Position numbers and translations under genes: made by a program. A DNA stretch of 64,000 nt, taken from the NCBI GenBank assembly GCA_021201335.1, contig JAJQFD010000048.1, forward strand, positions 1 through 64,000. The letters are read 5' to 3'. Below are positions 1 through 9,871 of the stretch, one piece after another (the first letter of the stretch is position 1; each line of letters starts with the position of its first letter). The notes under the pieces were generated by a model, which saw nothing but the letters and a program-made list of their open reading frames with translations, was not told the origin of the DNA and searched no databases. The DNA is from Bacteroides sp. Its GTDB lineage: Bacteria; Bacteroidota; Bacteroidia; Bacteroidales; Bacteroidaceae.

Positions 1-2096
1 TTAAATAATTCCTGCTTCATTATTTCCGCCATTCTGTCTGTTTGCGCCATATCATAGCCATAAATCTCGAAGTCTGCTGTGGACTGTCCTCCCATACCAC
101 CGCTACCCCCGACTACTACCTGTGCTTTACTAAATTCAGGATAGGCGCGAAGATCCCGACGCATGCCATCACCAATATCCATCATCGAGCGTTCACGTTC
201 ACCTACATTGGTCAAACGGATATTAAAGGCAATGATATGAGGTCCATTATCCTGCATGGAAGCAAAGATATTATCACTGTCCGCCTGACCTACACGATAG
301 TTACAAACCAAGATTTCTTCTCCGTATTTGCTCATCCACTCGTTTGTAAGTTTCGCAGCCAGTTCTTGCGCCACCTCTTTTCGGGTACCAATCGGTAATT
401 CCAGATTGGCGGTTATATTACCATTATCCTGTGTTGGGAAAAATTCTGTACTGATACCTCCTGCAGAAAGTAAACTTAAAATAAAAAAGCCGATACAAGA
501 TAAGATAACAATAATACGATGACGAACAGCCCAGTTCAACATTTTAGAATAATATAAATCCAGACCATCTAAACCTTTCTGGATGGGGCCATAAATAATC
601 GTAAATATTTTAGTTTGTTTCTTTTGTAAACGAAGAAATTGCGCACACATCATCGGAGTCAGACTCAATGCAGCTATAGTGGAGATGATCATGATAATAC
701 ACATCATCCAACCCAATTGTTTGAATAATACTCCTGTCATACCAGTAACCATCGTCAATGGGAAGAATACAGCCAACATCGTTAAGGTAGATGCAATTAC
801 AGAAATTGCCACTTCATTGGCTCCATGTACAGCTGCCTGTTTCGGATCCGATCCTCGTTCGATGTGGGTCGTGACATTTTCGAGCACCACAATCGCATCG
901 TCCACCACCATACCAATGGCGATACTCAATGACGAAAGTGAAATAATATTTAGGGTACCTCCTGTAACTGCCAGGTATATGAATGAAGCAATTAATGAAA
1001 GCGGGATAGTAATTGAAATAATTACTGTCGCTCTCCAACGTCCTAAGAATAAAAATACAACCAGAATTACGAATATCAAAGCATCCCGCACTGTGTTAGC
1101 CAAACTTTGAATGGTCAACAGGATATTCTCAGAAGTATCCATAATAACCCCCAATTTCACATCAGGAGGTAATCTTTTCTGAAGGTCGTCCATTGATTCT
1201 ATTACTCTACGGGCGATATTTACTGAATTAGCACCGGATTGTTTTTGCACAATGATCATAGCTCCACGTTGACCATTAGTATAAGCTTCCTGTGCACGTT
1301 CTTCTACCGTATCAACTATTCTAGCCACATCACGAAGATATACGCTTGCTCCCTGAGAATAGCCTACAACAATATCTTCTAATTGCCGGGAATCTTGAAA
1401 CTCTCCTTGGACACGAAGCGGATAGGTTTCATTCCCAATGTCAAAGTTACCTCCCGGAATATTCCTGTTTTCTGCACCGATAATTGAACTGATTGTTTCA
1501 ATTGTTAGGTTATATGCTTCCAATTTATTGGGGTCACAATAAACCTGAATTTCACGCTTTGGTGCACCGGCTATGGACACAGATCCCACCCCGGGAATAC
1601 GTGCCAGTGGATTAGCCACATTATCGTCTAGGATTTTATATAGTGCAGCCTGGCTCTGTTCTGCTTGTACCGAAAGCATTACAATCGGAATCATATCGGT
1701 ACTGAACTTGAAGATAATAGGAGTTTCTGCCTCATCCGGAAGTGCTGAAGTAATCATATCCAGCTTATCCCGGACATCATTGGTCAGCACGTCAATATCA
1801 TACCCGTATTCAAACTCCAAAACCAGCAAAGACATGTTTTCGGAGGAACGGGAAGAAATGTGTTTCAGGTTACTCACTGTATTTAGAACGTTTTCAAGCG
1901 GACGAGAAACGTTGTTTTCAATATCCGTTGCACTGGCACCCGGATAGGCTGTCATCACCATGATGGTGTTTGTATCGATATCCGGCAACAAGTCAACCGG
2001 TAATTTAGTCAAAGAGTACAGACCAAAAATCACCACTGCGACAAAACAGAGTGAGGTCATAATCGGTCGTTTGACCGCTCCTTCGTATATACTCAT
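1..2096 (-). CDS. RND efflux pump inner-membrane subunit (partial, C-terminus off the left edge)
   Basis: Proton-driven resistance-nodulation-division transporter of the HAE1/AcrB type, the inner-membrane engine of a tripartite pump. The frame opens with ATG at 2096 (MSIYEGAVKRPIMTS) and stays open to the window edge, so about 698 of the usual ~1000-1050 residues are seen. The first transmembrane helix follows the start, and the proton-relay Asp-Asp pair of TM4 is at residues 399-400 in GMVVDDAIVVLEN, close to Asp407/408 of AcrB. It is the last gene of a TetR-TolC-fusion protein-RND operon, 39 bp after the fusion-protein stop. Substrate cannot be told from sequence. No frameshift was seen in the visible part. 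Confidence 0.93.
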   Translation of the reverse strand, partial: MSIYEGAVKRPIMTSLCFVAVVIFGLYSLTKLPVDLLPDIDTNTIMVMTAYPGASATDIENNVSRPLENVLNTVSNLKHISSRSSENMSLLVLEFEYGYDIDVLTNDVRDKLDMITSALPDEAETPIIFKFSTDMIPIVMLSVQAEQSQAALYKILDDNVANPLARIPGVGSVSIAGAPKREIQVYCDPNKLEAYNLTIETISSIIGAENRNIPGGNFDIGNETYPLRVQGEFQDSRQLEDIVVGYSQGASVYLRDVARIVDTVEERAQEAYTNGQRGAMIIVQKQSGANSVNIARRVIESMDDLQKRLPPDVKLGVIMDTSENILLTIQSLANTVRDALIFVILVVFLFLGRWRATVIISITIPLSLIASFIYLAVTGGTLNIISLSSLSIAIGMVVDDAIVVLENVTTHIERGSDPKQAAVHGANEVAISVIASTLTMLAVFFPLTMVTGMTGVLFKQLGWMMCIIMIISTIAALSLTPMMCAQFLRLQKKQTKIFTIIYGPIQKGLDGLDLYYSKMLNWAVRHRIIVILSCIGFFILSLLSAGGISTEFFPTQDNGNITANLELPIGTRKEVAQELAAKLTNEWMSKYGEEILVCNYRVGQADSDNIFASMQDNGPHIIAFNIRLTNVGERERSMMDIGDGMRRDLRAYPEFSKAQVVVGGSGGMGGQSTADFEIYGYDMAQTDRMAEIMKQELF

Positions 2097-2135
2097 CTTT
2101 TATTGTGTTTTTAAATTAAAACTGGGAATGAACAA

Positions 2136-3153
2136 TTATTTCTCAACTTCTACTTCAGTTCCGTCAAAGAGACGGGCCTGTCCCGCAATAACAACCTGCG
2201 CATTATTACCTACACCCGAAAGTAGCTCATATTCTGTGTCCATACGACGTCCCAGTTCTACTTTAACGTAAGATACTTTTCCGTTATCATATACATATAC
2301 ATAGCGATCGCCGGATCCTGCCTGTTTTACAATTGCCTGATCGGGCACTACTACGTGGTTTATTGTACCGAAATTAACCGTTACACGGGCAAACATACCC
2401 GGACGAACTCGCAGATCTCTGTTTTCCAGATAAATCTCAACAGGGAAAGTACGTGTTGCCGGATTGATAGTCGGATAAATCAGATTTACTTTTCCCATAA
2501 ATTCTTCATCACCATACACGTCTAATTTCACGGAAACCTGTGCACCTTTTTTAATCTGGGTAAAATACGACTCAGAAATGTTAATGATAACTTTCACCGG
2601 AGCAATCTGTTCAACAACCAACACAGGATTTCCTCCACTATACATATCACCATTATCGTAATTACGAGCCGTAATTATTCCATTAATCGGACTTAACAAA
2701 GCCGTATTCTCCAGCATATTTTCGTAAGAAGTCTTTCTCACATCTAATGTCATTTTGGAAGCATCCCATTCAGATTTAGACACGCCACCCACTTTATATA
2801 GCTCGTCGATACGTTGAAATTCCACTTCTTGGTTGTCCAATTGAAGTTTCAATTGTTTCAGGTTAGCAGCATCCATCTGAACCAATTTCTGGCCTCTTGA
2901 AACCCGGTCACCAACTTCCACCAGTATCCGGTCAATACGAACCGGGGTATGTGGAGCAATGTTATTCTTTACCTCAGCTTCAACTGTAGCAGTATATTCT
3001 TGTGTTTGTGGTACTGGACGCGAAAATACATTGGCCAATTTTACAATTGGTTTTTCTTCATTTACTGCGGAAACGGTTTCCTTTTTTTTCTCCGGAACAC
3101 GAACCTAATACTGTAACTGCTAATAATGCAATCAAATAGAAATTCTTTTTCAT
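2136..3153 (-). CDS. RND periplasmic adaptor (membrane fusion lipoprotein), frameshifted after the signal peptide
   Basis: HlyD/AcrA-family adaptor that links the RND pump to the outer-membrane channel. The body (from about 3092 to 2136) has the biotinyl-lipoyl-like half near VEAEVKNNIAPHTPVRI, a short helical hairpin, and the beta-barrel region with RVRPGMFARVTVN. The natural start is ATG at 3153: it gives a lipoprotein signal MKKNFYLIALLAVTVLGSC with the lipobox Cys at residue 19. The signal and the body are in different frames. The junction is a run of 8 A on the coding strand (3082-3089); 7 A would give one 338-residue protein with GEKKETVSAVNEEK after the Cys. As written, the signal frame stops at 3058-3060. 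The body alone could start only at a TTG (3038) and would lack export. This may be a real mutation, slippage or a sequence error. Confidence 0.85.
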
Positions 3154-3185
3154 CTTGATTTATCTGTATTATTTTACTTTCTATA

Positions 3186-4532
3186 TTATTCTTCAAATTT
3201 ATCTTTTCCGAGTACCTTATCAAGATCAGCTTTGGCTGTTAAATAATCATAGATTGACTGATGATAAGTTAGTTCTGCCTGTGTTAATGCAACTTCCGAA
3301 TCATTGAGTTCTAATATCGTTCCTTTACCAACTTCGTAACGTTTCTCGGCAATATTACGTCCTTTCTGAGCTTGTAAAACACTCTGTTTATTACTTACCA
3401 CCTGCTCTGTACTTGCATTCATATTATCCAGATAAGCAGTAGCTTGCATCCGTAATTGTCTTTCCAGATTTACTCTGGTAAAACCCAGTTGATGCTTCTG
3501 AATTCTTGTTTGCTTTATTTTTGTGAAGTTGGTAGCTTTGAATAGAGGAATAGATAGAGTTAAACTAAGAGTAGAATATGGTTTCCAATCATAATGGGCT
3601 AATGCAAGATTGTTTTCCATCGCCCGGTACATGTAAGTGAAACTAGCACTTAATGTTGGCATAAAATTCGTATTCTGTATACTCAAGGTACGATCCAATA
3701 ATTCGGAATTCAAGTCCAATTGTTTTAAATCACTGTTATTCATGAGGTTCCATTCTCTATTTGATAACTGTTGTTCGAACATTGACAACTCGTAATCTTT
3801 TAAATTACCTACAATTGAAATATCATATTCGGCATCGATTCCCATCAACACTTTCAACTGCAAGTTTGCCAAGCTCACGCCATTCTTAGCAGAAACAACG
3901 GTAGGCCATATATTACGCATCTGTACCTCTGCGCGAATCTTATCATATTCACTAACCACTCCTTGCTCATACTTTGCATTAACTACTTCAAAATTATCTT
4001 TTGCATTTTCGTAGCTCTTCTGAAGTACCTCATAACTATCTTGAGATAGTAATAATTGATAATACGCTTTTGTTACCTGATTAACCAGATCAAGTTTGGA
4101 AGAACGTGCTTTCTCTACTGCTAATAGGATATCCGTTTTATTCAGATTAATTGTTTTGTAAAGAGCAGGCGCAAAAACAGGAAGACCAATCTGCAAACCA
4201 CCTGTTGCCGTATTATCTGTTCCTACTTCAAAGGTTTGTCCGTTCATTGACATTGCCATTTTCTTTACAGCTCTCTCATATGATCCTGACAAAGATAATT
4301 CCGGAAGAAGTGAGGCATAAGTTTCCCTTCTAACCTCCTTCTTCAATAATATTTCCTCTTCTGCTACTTTGATCGTCGGATTCTCAGTTAAAGAAATTTC
4401 CAATACCTGCTCCAAATTCAGAGTCAATACCCTACCATTCTCCATTTCCTGTGCTTGCAGACTAACCAAAGCTAACGCCATAACTAAGGTCAAAACCATC
4501 TTTTTACACATTAAACATTTTACCTTTTTCAT
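3186..4532 (-). CDS. TolC-like outer-membrane efflux channel
   Basis: Outer-membrane factor of the tripartite pump. The product is 448 residues with a cleavable signal peptide (MVLTLVMALALVSLQAQ, cleavage near Gln27) and two OEP-type repeats rich in long helices, each opening with a pattern like LNLEQVLEISLTENPTIKVAEEE. The start at 4532 (MKKVKCLMCKKMV) was chosen because it gives a proper signal peptide. An ATG at 4547 overlaps the TetR stop codon region and would add five residues (MNDLG); upstream extension would run into the TetR gene. The next gene, the adaptor, begins 32 bp after its stop. Confident as a TolC-family protein; substrate unknown. Confidence 0.92.
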   Translation of the reverse strand: MKKVKCLMCKKMVLTLVMALALVSLQAQEMENGRVLTLNLEQVLEISLTENPTIKVAEEEILLKKEVRRETYASLLPELSLSGSYERAVKKMAMSMNGQTFEVGTDNTATGGLQIGLPVFAPALYKTINLNKTDILLAVEKARSSKLDLVNQVTKAYYQLLLSQDSYEVLQKSYENAKDNFEVVNAKYEQGVVSEYDKIRAEVQMRNIWPTVVSAKNGVSLANLQLKVLMGIDAEYDISIVGNLKDYELSMFEQQLSNREWNLMNNSDLKQLDLNSELLDRTLSIQNTNFMPTLSASFTYMYRAMENNLALAHYDWKPYSTLSLTLSIPLFKATNFTKIKQTRIQKHQLGFTRVNLERQLRMQATAYLDNMNASTEQVVSNKQSVLQAQKGRNIAEKRYEVGKGTILELNDSEVALTQAELTYHQSIYDYLTAKADLDKVLGKDKFEE

Positions 4533-4539
4533 ACCTAAG

Positions 4540-5213
4540 TCATTCATTGTATTTATTGTCGTTGTCTTGATTTGATTTCTTTCCTTCTCTATATTTTTTA
4601 ATAAACTCTTCCAACTCCATTGCTCCTTTATGAGTTGATATTCCGCGCAAATATATAAACATAATCGACTCATACACTTCCAAAAATTCATATTCATTAC
4701 AGACATCCGTTTTCATCAACATTTTCATTTGTTCCCGAATTAATGTCTGAAGAATCGCAAAATTGATATCGTCCCGAAAGATACCTTGAGTAACTCCCTG
4801 CTTTAAAAAATCAACTGATACTTGGTTGTCTTTCTCTCTTTCCATCCGCAATTGTTCATAAGCACGGGGATATTTCATGATATCCTCGAAAAAAGCCTTG
4901 TTCACCTTATGATAGGCTTCAATACTACCTTGATAGCATTTCAGAATGACTTCCAGAACATTGGTGGAATTCTCCACTATCTCTTTCATCGCTTTATCAC
5001 TCATTTTTTATGATATAACAGGCACTCGGTAAGAAGTGTCTCTTTATCCGCAAAAATTTCATAGAGTGTTCTTTTAGAGATTTTTAGTGAGTTGGCTATA
5101 TCATCCATCCTGACACTTTTAATCCCATGATCGGCAAAAGATTTTAGAGCTTGACGTATAATTCGGTCTTTCACTTCTACTCTCCCTGTTGTTCCTTTGT
5201 CGTTTTCTTTCAT
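4540..5213 (-). CDS. TetR/AcrR-family repressor, split by a stop/start overlap in an A-run
   Basis: Probable local repressor of the efflux operon. The first part (5213-5001, 70 codons) is a TetR_N helix-turn-helix, ALKSFADHGIKSVRMDDIANSLKISKRTLYEIFADKETL. The second (5004-4540, 154 codons, MSDKAMKEIVENSTNV...) is the helical ligand and dimer domain. They meet at a run of 6 A (5004-5009); the stop TGA and the next ATG overlap as ATGA. With 7 A the two parts would join as YHKKMSDKAMKE in a 224-residue protein, the normal family size. So this is a one-base frameshift, or, less likely, two chains made by coupled translation. The lowest-coordinate end runs into the TolC gene with only 7 bp between. 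Confidence 0.85.
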
Positions 5214-5253
5214 TTATGCAACCCCTTAATACGTTTTGATTTTTATAGAGCGG

Positions 5254-5283
5254 CAAAGATGGACAGAAAACTCAAGATACAAA
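5254..5283 (-). promoter_or_regulatory. Putative promoter of the efflux operon
   Basis: On the minus strand TTTG (5283-5280), an 18-bp spacer and CATCTTTG (5261-5254) resemble the Bacteroidales -33/-7 promoter (TTTG, TAnnTTTG) with one mismatch in the -7 box. It lies 41 bp before the TetR start. Inference from consensus only. Confidence 0.45.
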
Positions 5284-5471
5284 TCAAGTTTCCTGTAGAA
5301 AATTTACGTTTTTACAAATATTAGAGGTTGAAGGCTCTATTATTAAAAGATATATAAACGGTGAAACGACGGAATCTGACTATGAGGAAAGAATATGCGG
5401 TCATAGCTATCTATAACCCATTCAACATCCTTTCCTGATAGCCAGGAATTTAAGAAGTAATTAAACGGTTA

Positions 5472-6969
5472 TTAATAATCGAACTTTGTCCGACTCAAGA
5501 AGGCTACCGTTTTATGAATCTCCTTATACATCACTATGTCATCTTTCACAAACGGAACTTCTTTTCGATATTCATGCAGGAAACGCTCCAACATGGGAGA
5601 AGTTTTTACCGGACGGCGAAAATCAATTCCCTGGGCAGCATTCATTAACTCAATAGATAATATATGCTCCAGGTTATCCATAATACGAAATAGTTTAATG
5701 GCAGCATTGGCGCCCATACTTACATGGTCTTCCTGCCCGTTGGAGGAAACAATGGAATCGCTAGAGGCCGCATAACAATACATTTTATTCTGGCTTACCA
5801 TGGAAGCAGCCGTATATTGCGGAATCATAAAACCGGAATTTAATCCAGGATTGGCTACTAAAAACTCCGGCAACCCGCGGAGCCCCATAATCAACTGGGC
5901 TATCCGACGCTCAGAAATATTACCCAATTCGGCCAAAGCTATTGCCAGAAAATCAAAAGAGATAGCTAGGGGCTGGCCATGAAAGTTACCGCCAGAGATA
6001 ATCAAATCTTCGTCCGGGAAGATCGTAGGGTTATCAGTCACGGAATTTATCTCAGTTAAAAGGACGGATGCCACATAATCGATTGCATCTTTCGTAGCTC
6101 CATGCACCTGAGGAATGCAACGGAACGAATAAGGATCTTGCAAATGTTTCTTTGGGCGATTAATCAGTTCGCTACCCTCTAATAGTTTGCGGAAATTCTC
6201 TCCGGTTTTTATTTGGCCTTTGTGCGGACGAATCTGTTGGATACAATCCATAAAGGGGTCGATCCGTCCATCGAAGGCTTCAAGTGATAGCGCAGCAATG
6301 AGGTCGGCTCTTTTGGATAAGCGAAAAGCTTTCAGTACGGCGAATACACCATTGGCACTCATAAACTGAGTTCCGTTGAGCAAGGCCAGTCCTTCTTTAC
6401 TTTTCAGTTTAACCGGATCCCAGCCGAATTCATCGAGTACACCGATTGCCTCCCTTTTTTTGCCTTTGTAATAAACGTCCCCTACTCCAATCAGTGGGAG
6501 GAAAAGATTGGCCAAAGGTGCCAGATCACCGGAAGCACCCAATGAACCCCGATCGTAGACTATAGGCATGACATCATTATTAAAGAAATCAAGGATGCGC
6601 TGTACGGTAATAAGCTGTACACCACTATGCCCCAATGACAACGCGTGAGCCTTTAACAGCATCATGAGCTTAATGATAACGGGACGGATTTCTTCCCCCC
6701 ACACTACAAGCATGGCTCTTCACCAGGTTCTCCTGCAAAGTGCTCAACTCATCATTCGATACATTGATATCGCAAAGAGAACCGAAACCGGTAGTAATTC
6801 CGTAGAGGGGTTCTTCGGAAGAAGCAATCTTCTGATCCAGATAATCACGGCACTTCTGAATACGGATTTTGGCTTCGGGAGCCAATTCCAGTTTCAGGTT
6901 TTCATTGATGATACGTTCGATGACATCGAATGTCAGCTTTCCCGATCCAATATAATAGACGTTCTTCAT
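5472..6969 (-). CDS. hutH: Histidine ammonia-lyase, frameshifted in a G-run
   Basis: Removes ammonia from L-histidine to give urocanate, the first step of histidine breakdown. The N-terminal 90 residues (from 6969) hold the catalytic Tyr in PLYGITTGFGSL. The rest (through 5472) holds GSLGASGDLAPLANL, whose Ala-Ser-Gly (145-147 in the joined protein) forms the MIO electrophile. The two parts are in different frames across a run of 6 G (6695-6700). With 5 G the protein reads SHACSVGEEIRPVIIK, as expected for the family, and is 498 residues long. As written, translation ends soon after residue 90. The start overlaps the stop of fchA by 4 bp (ATGA). It is the last gene of the hut operon. Confidence 0.9.
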
Positions 6970-7595
6970 AATTCCAGCTCTTGTTTCACAGCATCCAGCA
7001 GCATCTTTTCTTTTTCAGAAGCCTGTTGTTCCAGTTTGTCTGCTTCTGCAGCCATTTCCTGGGCAAACTTTTTATCCTTGAGAGAACCTAAATTGATCCG
7101 GACATTCATCAGTGCACCTACAACTGCCGATCGGGCAGCCATCATGGCAACACAAGCATCGGTAATCGCATTCTGATTCCCTAAGTTGGCCACATCAGCG
7201 ATGACTTCCATTAATTCAAAAGCATTACGGGCGACTTCCATCGGTACGGTGGCAGCATGTTTGGTGGCCTTCTGGATTGCTGCGCTTCTTTCGGCTTTTT
7301 GTTTTTCCGTGTCTTTCGGCATCTTAAAACACTCGAACACCTGATTGTAGGCCTCAGCATCCCGGTCGATATCCGCAATGAACAGACTCCGACGCCTGTT
7401 GGCTATTTCCACAATGTGCTTCATCAGTTCCTGATGTTCTTCGTAGTTTTTCTTGCCAATCGTGAGGTTGGCAACCATTTCTGTTAAGGCAGAAGCAATG
7501 GCTCCATTGAATGCAGCTATACTACCGCCACCGGGAACAGGTTCTTTGCCTGCTACTTTATCTAAAAATTCATTTACGGTTAAATTGACAAGCAT
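6966..7595 (-). CDS. fchA: Formimidoyl-tetrahydrofolate cyclodeaminase
   Basis: Converts 5-formimino-THF to 5,10-methenyl-THF plus ammonia, recovering the one-carbon unit from histidine. 209 residues from ATG at 7595 (MLVNLTVNEFLDKVAGKEPVPGGGSIAAFNGA); the PVPGGGS motif near residue 20 is typical of the FTCD_C/FchA family. An upstream in-frame ATG exists, but it adds a non-conserved stretch into the spacer after hutI. In mammals this domain is fused to the formiminotransferase; here ftcD and fchA are separate genes two positions apart in the operon. Its stop overlaps the hutH start. The symbol is assigned by family and context. Confidence 0.88.
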   Translation of the reverse strand: MLVNLTVNEFLDKVAGKEPVPGGGSIAAFNGAIASALTEMVANLTIGKKNYEEHQELMKHIVEIANRRRSLFIADIDRDAEAYNQVFECFKMPKDTEKQKAERSAAIQKATKHAATVPMEVARNAFELMEVIADVANLGNQNAITDACVAMMAARSAVVGALMNVRINLGSLKDKKFAQEMAAEADKLEQQASEKEKMLLDAVKQELEL

Positions 7596-7710
7596 GTTAT
7601 TTGAGTTATGGGTTCGTATTGAGAATTGAGTGTTTAGAAGTGAAGTAGCAAAGAAGATAAGCATGGAAACAGCCTAGATTCTTAACTACTTAACTCAAAA
7701 TCCTAATTTC

Positions 7711-8967
7711 TCAATGATTATTAATGTAAAGTACTCCTTCTTTGATCGTAACGTCTACACAGTTTATACCAATATAATAAGGCAAGATGGTGTATTTGTC
7801 TGAGTTGAGAATAACCAGGTCTCCTTTCTTTCCGACTTCTATACTACCAATGGATTCTGCCCGGTTCAGTGCAGCAGCCCCGTTGAGGGTAAGTGCAGTA
7901 ATGGCTTCTTCCACGGTAAGTCCCATATAGATACAGGCCAGAGCGATCGTTAGCGGGATTGAACCGGAGAAACAACTACCGGGATTTAAATCGGTGGCCA
8001 GGGCAACCGCACAACCCGCATTGATCATATCTCTGCCACGGGCATAAGATTCTTTTAAAGCAAAAGCCGTTAATGGTAGTAGGGTAGCAACCACATGGCT
8101 CTGTGCCATCCGGCGTATTCCTTCGTCAGAAGCTTGCAATAAATGGTCTGCTGACAAAGCATGTAACTCGGCAGCTAGCTCGGCACCACCTAACGAAACC
8201 ATTTCATCTGCATGTAGCTTTAAAATAAAACCTTGCTTTTTGGCAGCAGTTAGTAGCCTGCGGGATTGTTGGATGGAGAAAACACCGTCTTCGCAAAATA
8301 CATCGCAACATTCGGCTAATCTTTCTCTTCGGATGAGAGGCAGCATTTCTTTGATCAGGAAATCAATGTACTCATCGGCTCTTCCGGTGTACTCTTCCGG
8401 CAATGCATGCGTTCCTAAAAAGGTTGACACAATATCGAGTTGTCTCTTTTCGTCGTTATTAAGGCTTTTCATTACCCGTAGCTGCAAGAGTTCTGTTTCC
8501 TTATCAAGCCCATAACCGCTTTTACCTTCTACGGTGGTAACACCCATGGTTGTCATCTTCTTCAAGAACTTCTCCGCCCGAACACGAAGCTGATCGAAAG
8601 TTTGTTCGCGGGTAGCTTTTACTGTGCTGGCAATACCTCCACCACTTTGCATGATAGACATGTAGCTTTCACCCTTCAATCGCCGTGAAAATTCCTCGGA
8701 ACGTTCGCCACCGAAAACAAAATGGGTATGGGAATCGACAAACCCCGGCAGCACACATCTTCCTTGTGCATCATACCAGTAATACCCCCAACGGAAACCA
8801 GCTTCCTCACCGCTGCGCGGTGGGCCGACGTATGTAATAGTACCATTCGTTATCTCTATAGTTCCCCGCTCAATGATATGTAGCCATGACATTTCCTTCC
8901 CCTCTCGGGCAGAAGAGCCCAATGGGGTTGCTATGCGGGCATTGAATATAATGAGGTTTTCTTTCAT
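7711..8967 (-). CDS. hutI: Imidazolonepropionase
   Basis: Hydrolyses 4-imidazolone-5-propanoate to N-formimino-L-glutamate, third step of the pathway. 418 residues, normal for the family. It is an amidohydrolase-fold metal enzyme: the metal-binding HxH is His80 and His82 in GFVDSHTHFVFGGERSEEF. Further conserved stretches are KLHADE, SADHLL and the late Asp in ALATDLNPGSC. The gene starts 1 bp after the ftcD stop, which implies coupled expression, and is followed by a 115-bp gap before fchA. Confidence 0.96.
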   Translation of the reverse strand: MKENLIIFNARIATPLGSSAREGKEMSWLHIIERGTIEITNGTITYVGPPRSGEEAGFRWGYYWYDAQGRCVLPGFVDSHTHFVFGGERSEEFSRRLKGESYMSIMQSGGGIASTVKATREQTFDQLRVRAEKFLKKMTTMGVTTVEGKSGYGLDKETELLQLRVMKSLNNDEKRQLDIVSTFLGTHALPEEYTGRADEYIDFLIKEMLPLIRRERLAECCDVFCEDGVFSIQQSRRLLTAAKKQGFILKLHADEMVSLGGAELAAELHALSADHLLQASDEGIRRMAQSHVVATLLPLTAFALKESYARGRDMINAGCAVALATDLNPGSCFSGSIPLTIALACIYMGLTVEEAITALTLNGAAALNRAESIGSIEVGKKGDLVILNSDKYTILPYYIGINCVDVTIKEGVLYINNH

Positions 8968-8968
8968 A

Positions 8969-9871
8969 TCATTCTATCATTCTGGATTCCAAAACTTGCT
9001 GCACCGAGAAGTTCTCCAAGCCTAGGTAATAAGCAGCAGTATCAATTAACGCTTCCATAGGAACCAGACCGATGATCTCACTCCCTACGATACTTACTCC
9101 GTAACGGCGGGCTTCAATCCGGGTCAGCTCAAAAACACGGTAAAGGGCTGTCTTCGAGTAATCGGTCATGTTGATGGAAACTTGCGTGATGTTCCTTTCT
9201 TTCAACTCCACACCCATTGCTTTTACATAGCGCAAACCACCATTGATGTGGCGAATGTTTTTGGCTATCTGTGTAGCAATACCCAAATCACTGGTGCTCA
9301 GGTTTATATTGTAAGCTACTAAAGGCATGCGTGCGCCGATGGCAACGCTTCCGGCGGTGGGATGTTGTTCTGCCGGGCCGAAATCGGGCTTCCATTCGGG
9401 AAGTTTTATTTTTTCAGTTATGCCTTCAAACTCACCTTTACGGATGGTAGCCAAATTTTCCCGGTTCGGCGAGGTCGCGGACTTCTCGTACAGGAAAACA
9501 GGAAGATTATAGAGTTCAGCAACTTTCTCTCCAACCTGTCTGGAGAATGCGATTGCTTCCTCCATCGTTACATTCTTGATGGGAATAAAGGGAACAACAT
9601 CTACAGCTCCCATGCGGGGATGCTGTCCCTGGTGTTTATTCAAATCAATGATATTAACTGCAACGCCCACAGCCTCAACTACTGCCTCGCACAATGCTTC
9701 GGGTTCTCCCACCACGGTAACTACCAGTCGGTTATGGTCTTCATCGTTGCTGTAATCGAGTAATTTCACACCGGGCTTAGCCCGAAAAGGGGCTACAAGC
9801 CGATCTATCCTTTCCAAGTCGCGGCCTTCACTGAAATTAGGTACGCACTCTACTATTTTATTCCAGGTCAT
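8969..9871 (-). CDS. ftcD: Glutamate formimidoyltransferase
   Basis: Transfers the formimino group of N-formimino-glutamate to tetrahydrofolate, releasing glutamate. 300 residues, the size of the stand-alone N-plus-middle formiminotransferase domains. The start MTWNKIVECVPNFSEGRDLERI carries the family signature VPNFSEGR, and HPRMGAVDVVPFIP is the conserved folate-site region. Its first codons overlap the 3' end of hutU by 14 bp. The cyclodeaminase domain is encoded by separate fchA. Confidence 0.95.
   Translation of the reverse strand: MTWNKIVECVPNFSEGRDLERIDRLVAPFRAKPGVKLLDYSNDEDHNRLVVTVVGEPEALCEAVVEAVGVAVNIIDLNKHQGQHPRMGAVDVVPFIPIKNVTMEEAIAFSRQVGEKVAELYNLPVFLYEKSATSPNRENLATIRKGEFEGITEKIKLPEWKPDFGPAEQHPTAGSVAIGARMPLVAYNINLSTSDLGIATQIAKNIRHINGGLRYVKAMGVELKERNITQVSINMTDYSKTALYRVFELTRIEARRYGVSIVGSEIIGLVPMEALIDTAAYYLGLENFSVQQVLESRMIE

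Noticed and set aside
42..1110. Plus-strand open frames across the RND pump gene
   Set aside because: They are antisense to a clear RND transporter with its Asp-Asp motif and show no domain of their own.
5432..5448. Terminator of the hut operon
   Set aside because: The TTCCTG/CAGGAA stem is only 6 bp with no U-tract on the minus strand; the true terminator was not identified.
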